From Symbiodinium microadriaticum (taxonomy: Eukaryota > Sar > Dinophyceae > Suessiales > Symbiodiniaceae): 64,000 nucleotides of DNA. The DNA lies in contig LSRX01000459.1 in NCBI GenBank assembly GCA_001939145.1, positions 429,520-493,519 on the forward strand, in the 5' to 3' direction. Below, one piece after another: positions 62,751-64,000 of the stretch. The position numbers were made by a program, and so were the translations under genes. Numbering within the stretch: the stretch's first letter is position 1; each line of letters begins with the position of its first letter. Under the pieces are notes generated by a model, which worked only from the letters and a program-made list of their open reading frames with translations, did not search any database and had not been told where the DNA came from.

Positions 62751-64000
62751 CAAATGTGTCACCCCCGCCGGCCGTGAAGCGTTGTTCAAGCAGGTTTATC
62801 TCATGGTGGCTGATCACCGAAAGAGCAGGGATGCAATTATACTGTGCACTTCACAGAGATGGAGGTGATGTTCCGCTATGTTCCGCTCGTGGCCAGAGGC
62901 AAGCGAGGTCGAGCGGAAGCGACGAAAGACACCCAAAGCGCAAGACATGCGATTCGCGACCGACAGCTTCGGCAGGCGAATCACTAGTCAGCGCACACGT
63001 GGGGACATATACAAGTAAGTATTGTTAACTGAGTATGTATGTGCACACACGGCGACAAAAGATATGCAGATATGCAGATGACAGATATACCGTCACTTGG
63101 ACAGAAAGATGGAGAGCGGATGACGCAGATACGCAGATAAAACGATTGAGTTCTGGACGTCGTCGGCGTCGGCCCTGCCCAAGGAAACTTCGAGGACAAT
63201 GTCGTGATGCTTCGCCCGAACACACCCGAAGCCTGACGGCATCTCTTCCATGGGCGGCATCTGGCCAGGAGACCCCTCCTGGTGAAGTCAGCCCGAGATC
63301 TTGTGTTGCCACTCGCGCGTGATTGCGTCCTCCAAGTCTGACGGTTCCTCTGCACCTCATAGCCAAATCGCTGTCGACAACACTGCCGAATTACACATGG
63401 AAATCGCTACTTCACGACAGCAGAAACCAATGCAATAGACTGCTACGACTGCGTCTGAAGCATAAGAGGGCCGCAATGAGCTACACAGGTTCGGCATCTC
63501 ATAGTTGAGGCAGCGCTGTCTTCTGTTCAGCTCAGCCAACGACCTTTCGCCAACACGGTCCCCTGCTGAAGGTCTTGGGCCTGGCAAAGTCGGTGCAAGT
63601 GACTTTGCACTCTTCTGCCACGCTGCCCCCAGGATGGCCCAGGCCTGCACTGCCCACTCCTCCGAGACGGCATTCTGAACCTGGCAAGAACCCTGCAGGG
63701 GCCGCCTGGGACGGGTGTCCAGCACGAAGCTAATGAAGCCAAGGGGCGACCGCCACAATGAGCAAGCAGCAGTTTGCTGCTCCGACTGCCACACTGAACA
63801 TCACGAAGCCGTGCCTCACAGACCAGTGTGCGACGGCATACCATGAATCTCGCAAGATGCCAAGCTTCCACGGCTGAGTATCTCTGGCCAAACATGGGAA
63901 CTTACAAAAGAAGGGCGACCCAGAGATTGCTCGTGCAAGTCCAGAACACACAAAGAACAGCAGAGAAACCAGATTGCGCAACTGTGCCAGGCTGGGGCAC
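62751..64000. other. No firm gene; one candidate exon
   Basis: A - strand segment at 63604-63674 encoding SEEWAVQAWAILGAAWQK has plausible splice borders (CAG acceptor, GT donor), but the family is unknown. Other frames are motif-less. The window ends here. Confidence 0.35.

Overview
The window reads as nuclear DNA of a dinoflagellate, most likely a Symbiodiniaceae-type alga. The evidence is internal. Exons stitched together by protein homology and codon phase have AG|G acceptors and mainly GC, sometimes GA or GT, donors. Many exons are only 22-80 bp. Genes lie in long one-way blocks, the only mobile element recognised is a degraded Ty1/copia-type element, and simple-sequence arrays are abundant. 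Nothing here looks prokaryotic. No database search was possible, so all family calls come from reading motifs.

Layout. 1-11.9 kb is mostly repeat: CTA, TAG and a 1.13 kb GGAGCA hexamer array, with no gene I can support. 11.9-31.7 kb holds five recognisable genes, all on the + strand: an unrecognised helical multi-exon gene (11.9-12.6 kb), a RING-H2 protein (14.8-16.0 kb), a long coiled-coil protein (19.1-21.6 kb), a serine beta-lactamase-like hydrolase cut into about 17 tiny exons (21.8-24.7 kb) and an ankyrin-repeat ion-channel-like protein (27.6-31.7 kb) with two reading-frame breaks.

32.45-42.6 kb is a sharply bounded AT-rich island. It contains the decayed copia-type element (about 33.6-38.9 kb) and a 55-bp tandem array (40.57-41.19 kb). 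G and C content is strand-biased, and the bias has opposite sign on the two sides. From 42.9 kb to the end every supported gene is on the - strand: an intronless multi-pass membrane protein with a PAS-like region (42.9-44.6 kb), a Lys-Gly-repeat protein (49.6-50.1 kb) and a La-related protein (60.2-60.9 kb), with isolated candidate exons between them.

The main structural message is therefore convergence: a + block and a - block run toward each other and meet in the AT-rich, element-laden island. In dinoflagellates, convergence points of unidirectional gene arrays with a fall in GC are known to coincide with chromatin-domain boundaries, so this window probably spans one. The genes do not form a pathway. 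The two closest to the island are nearly intronless, while those farther away are densely split.
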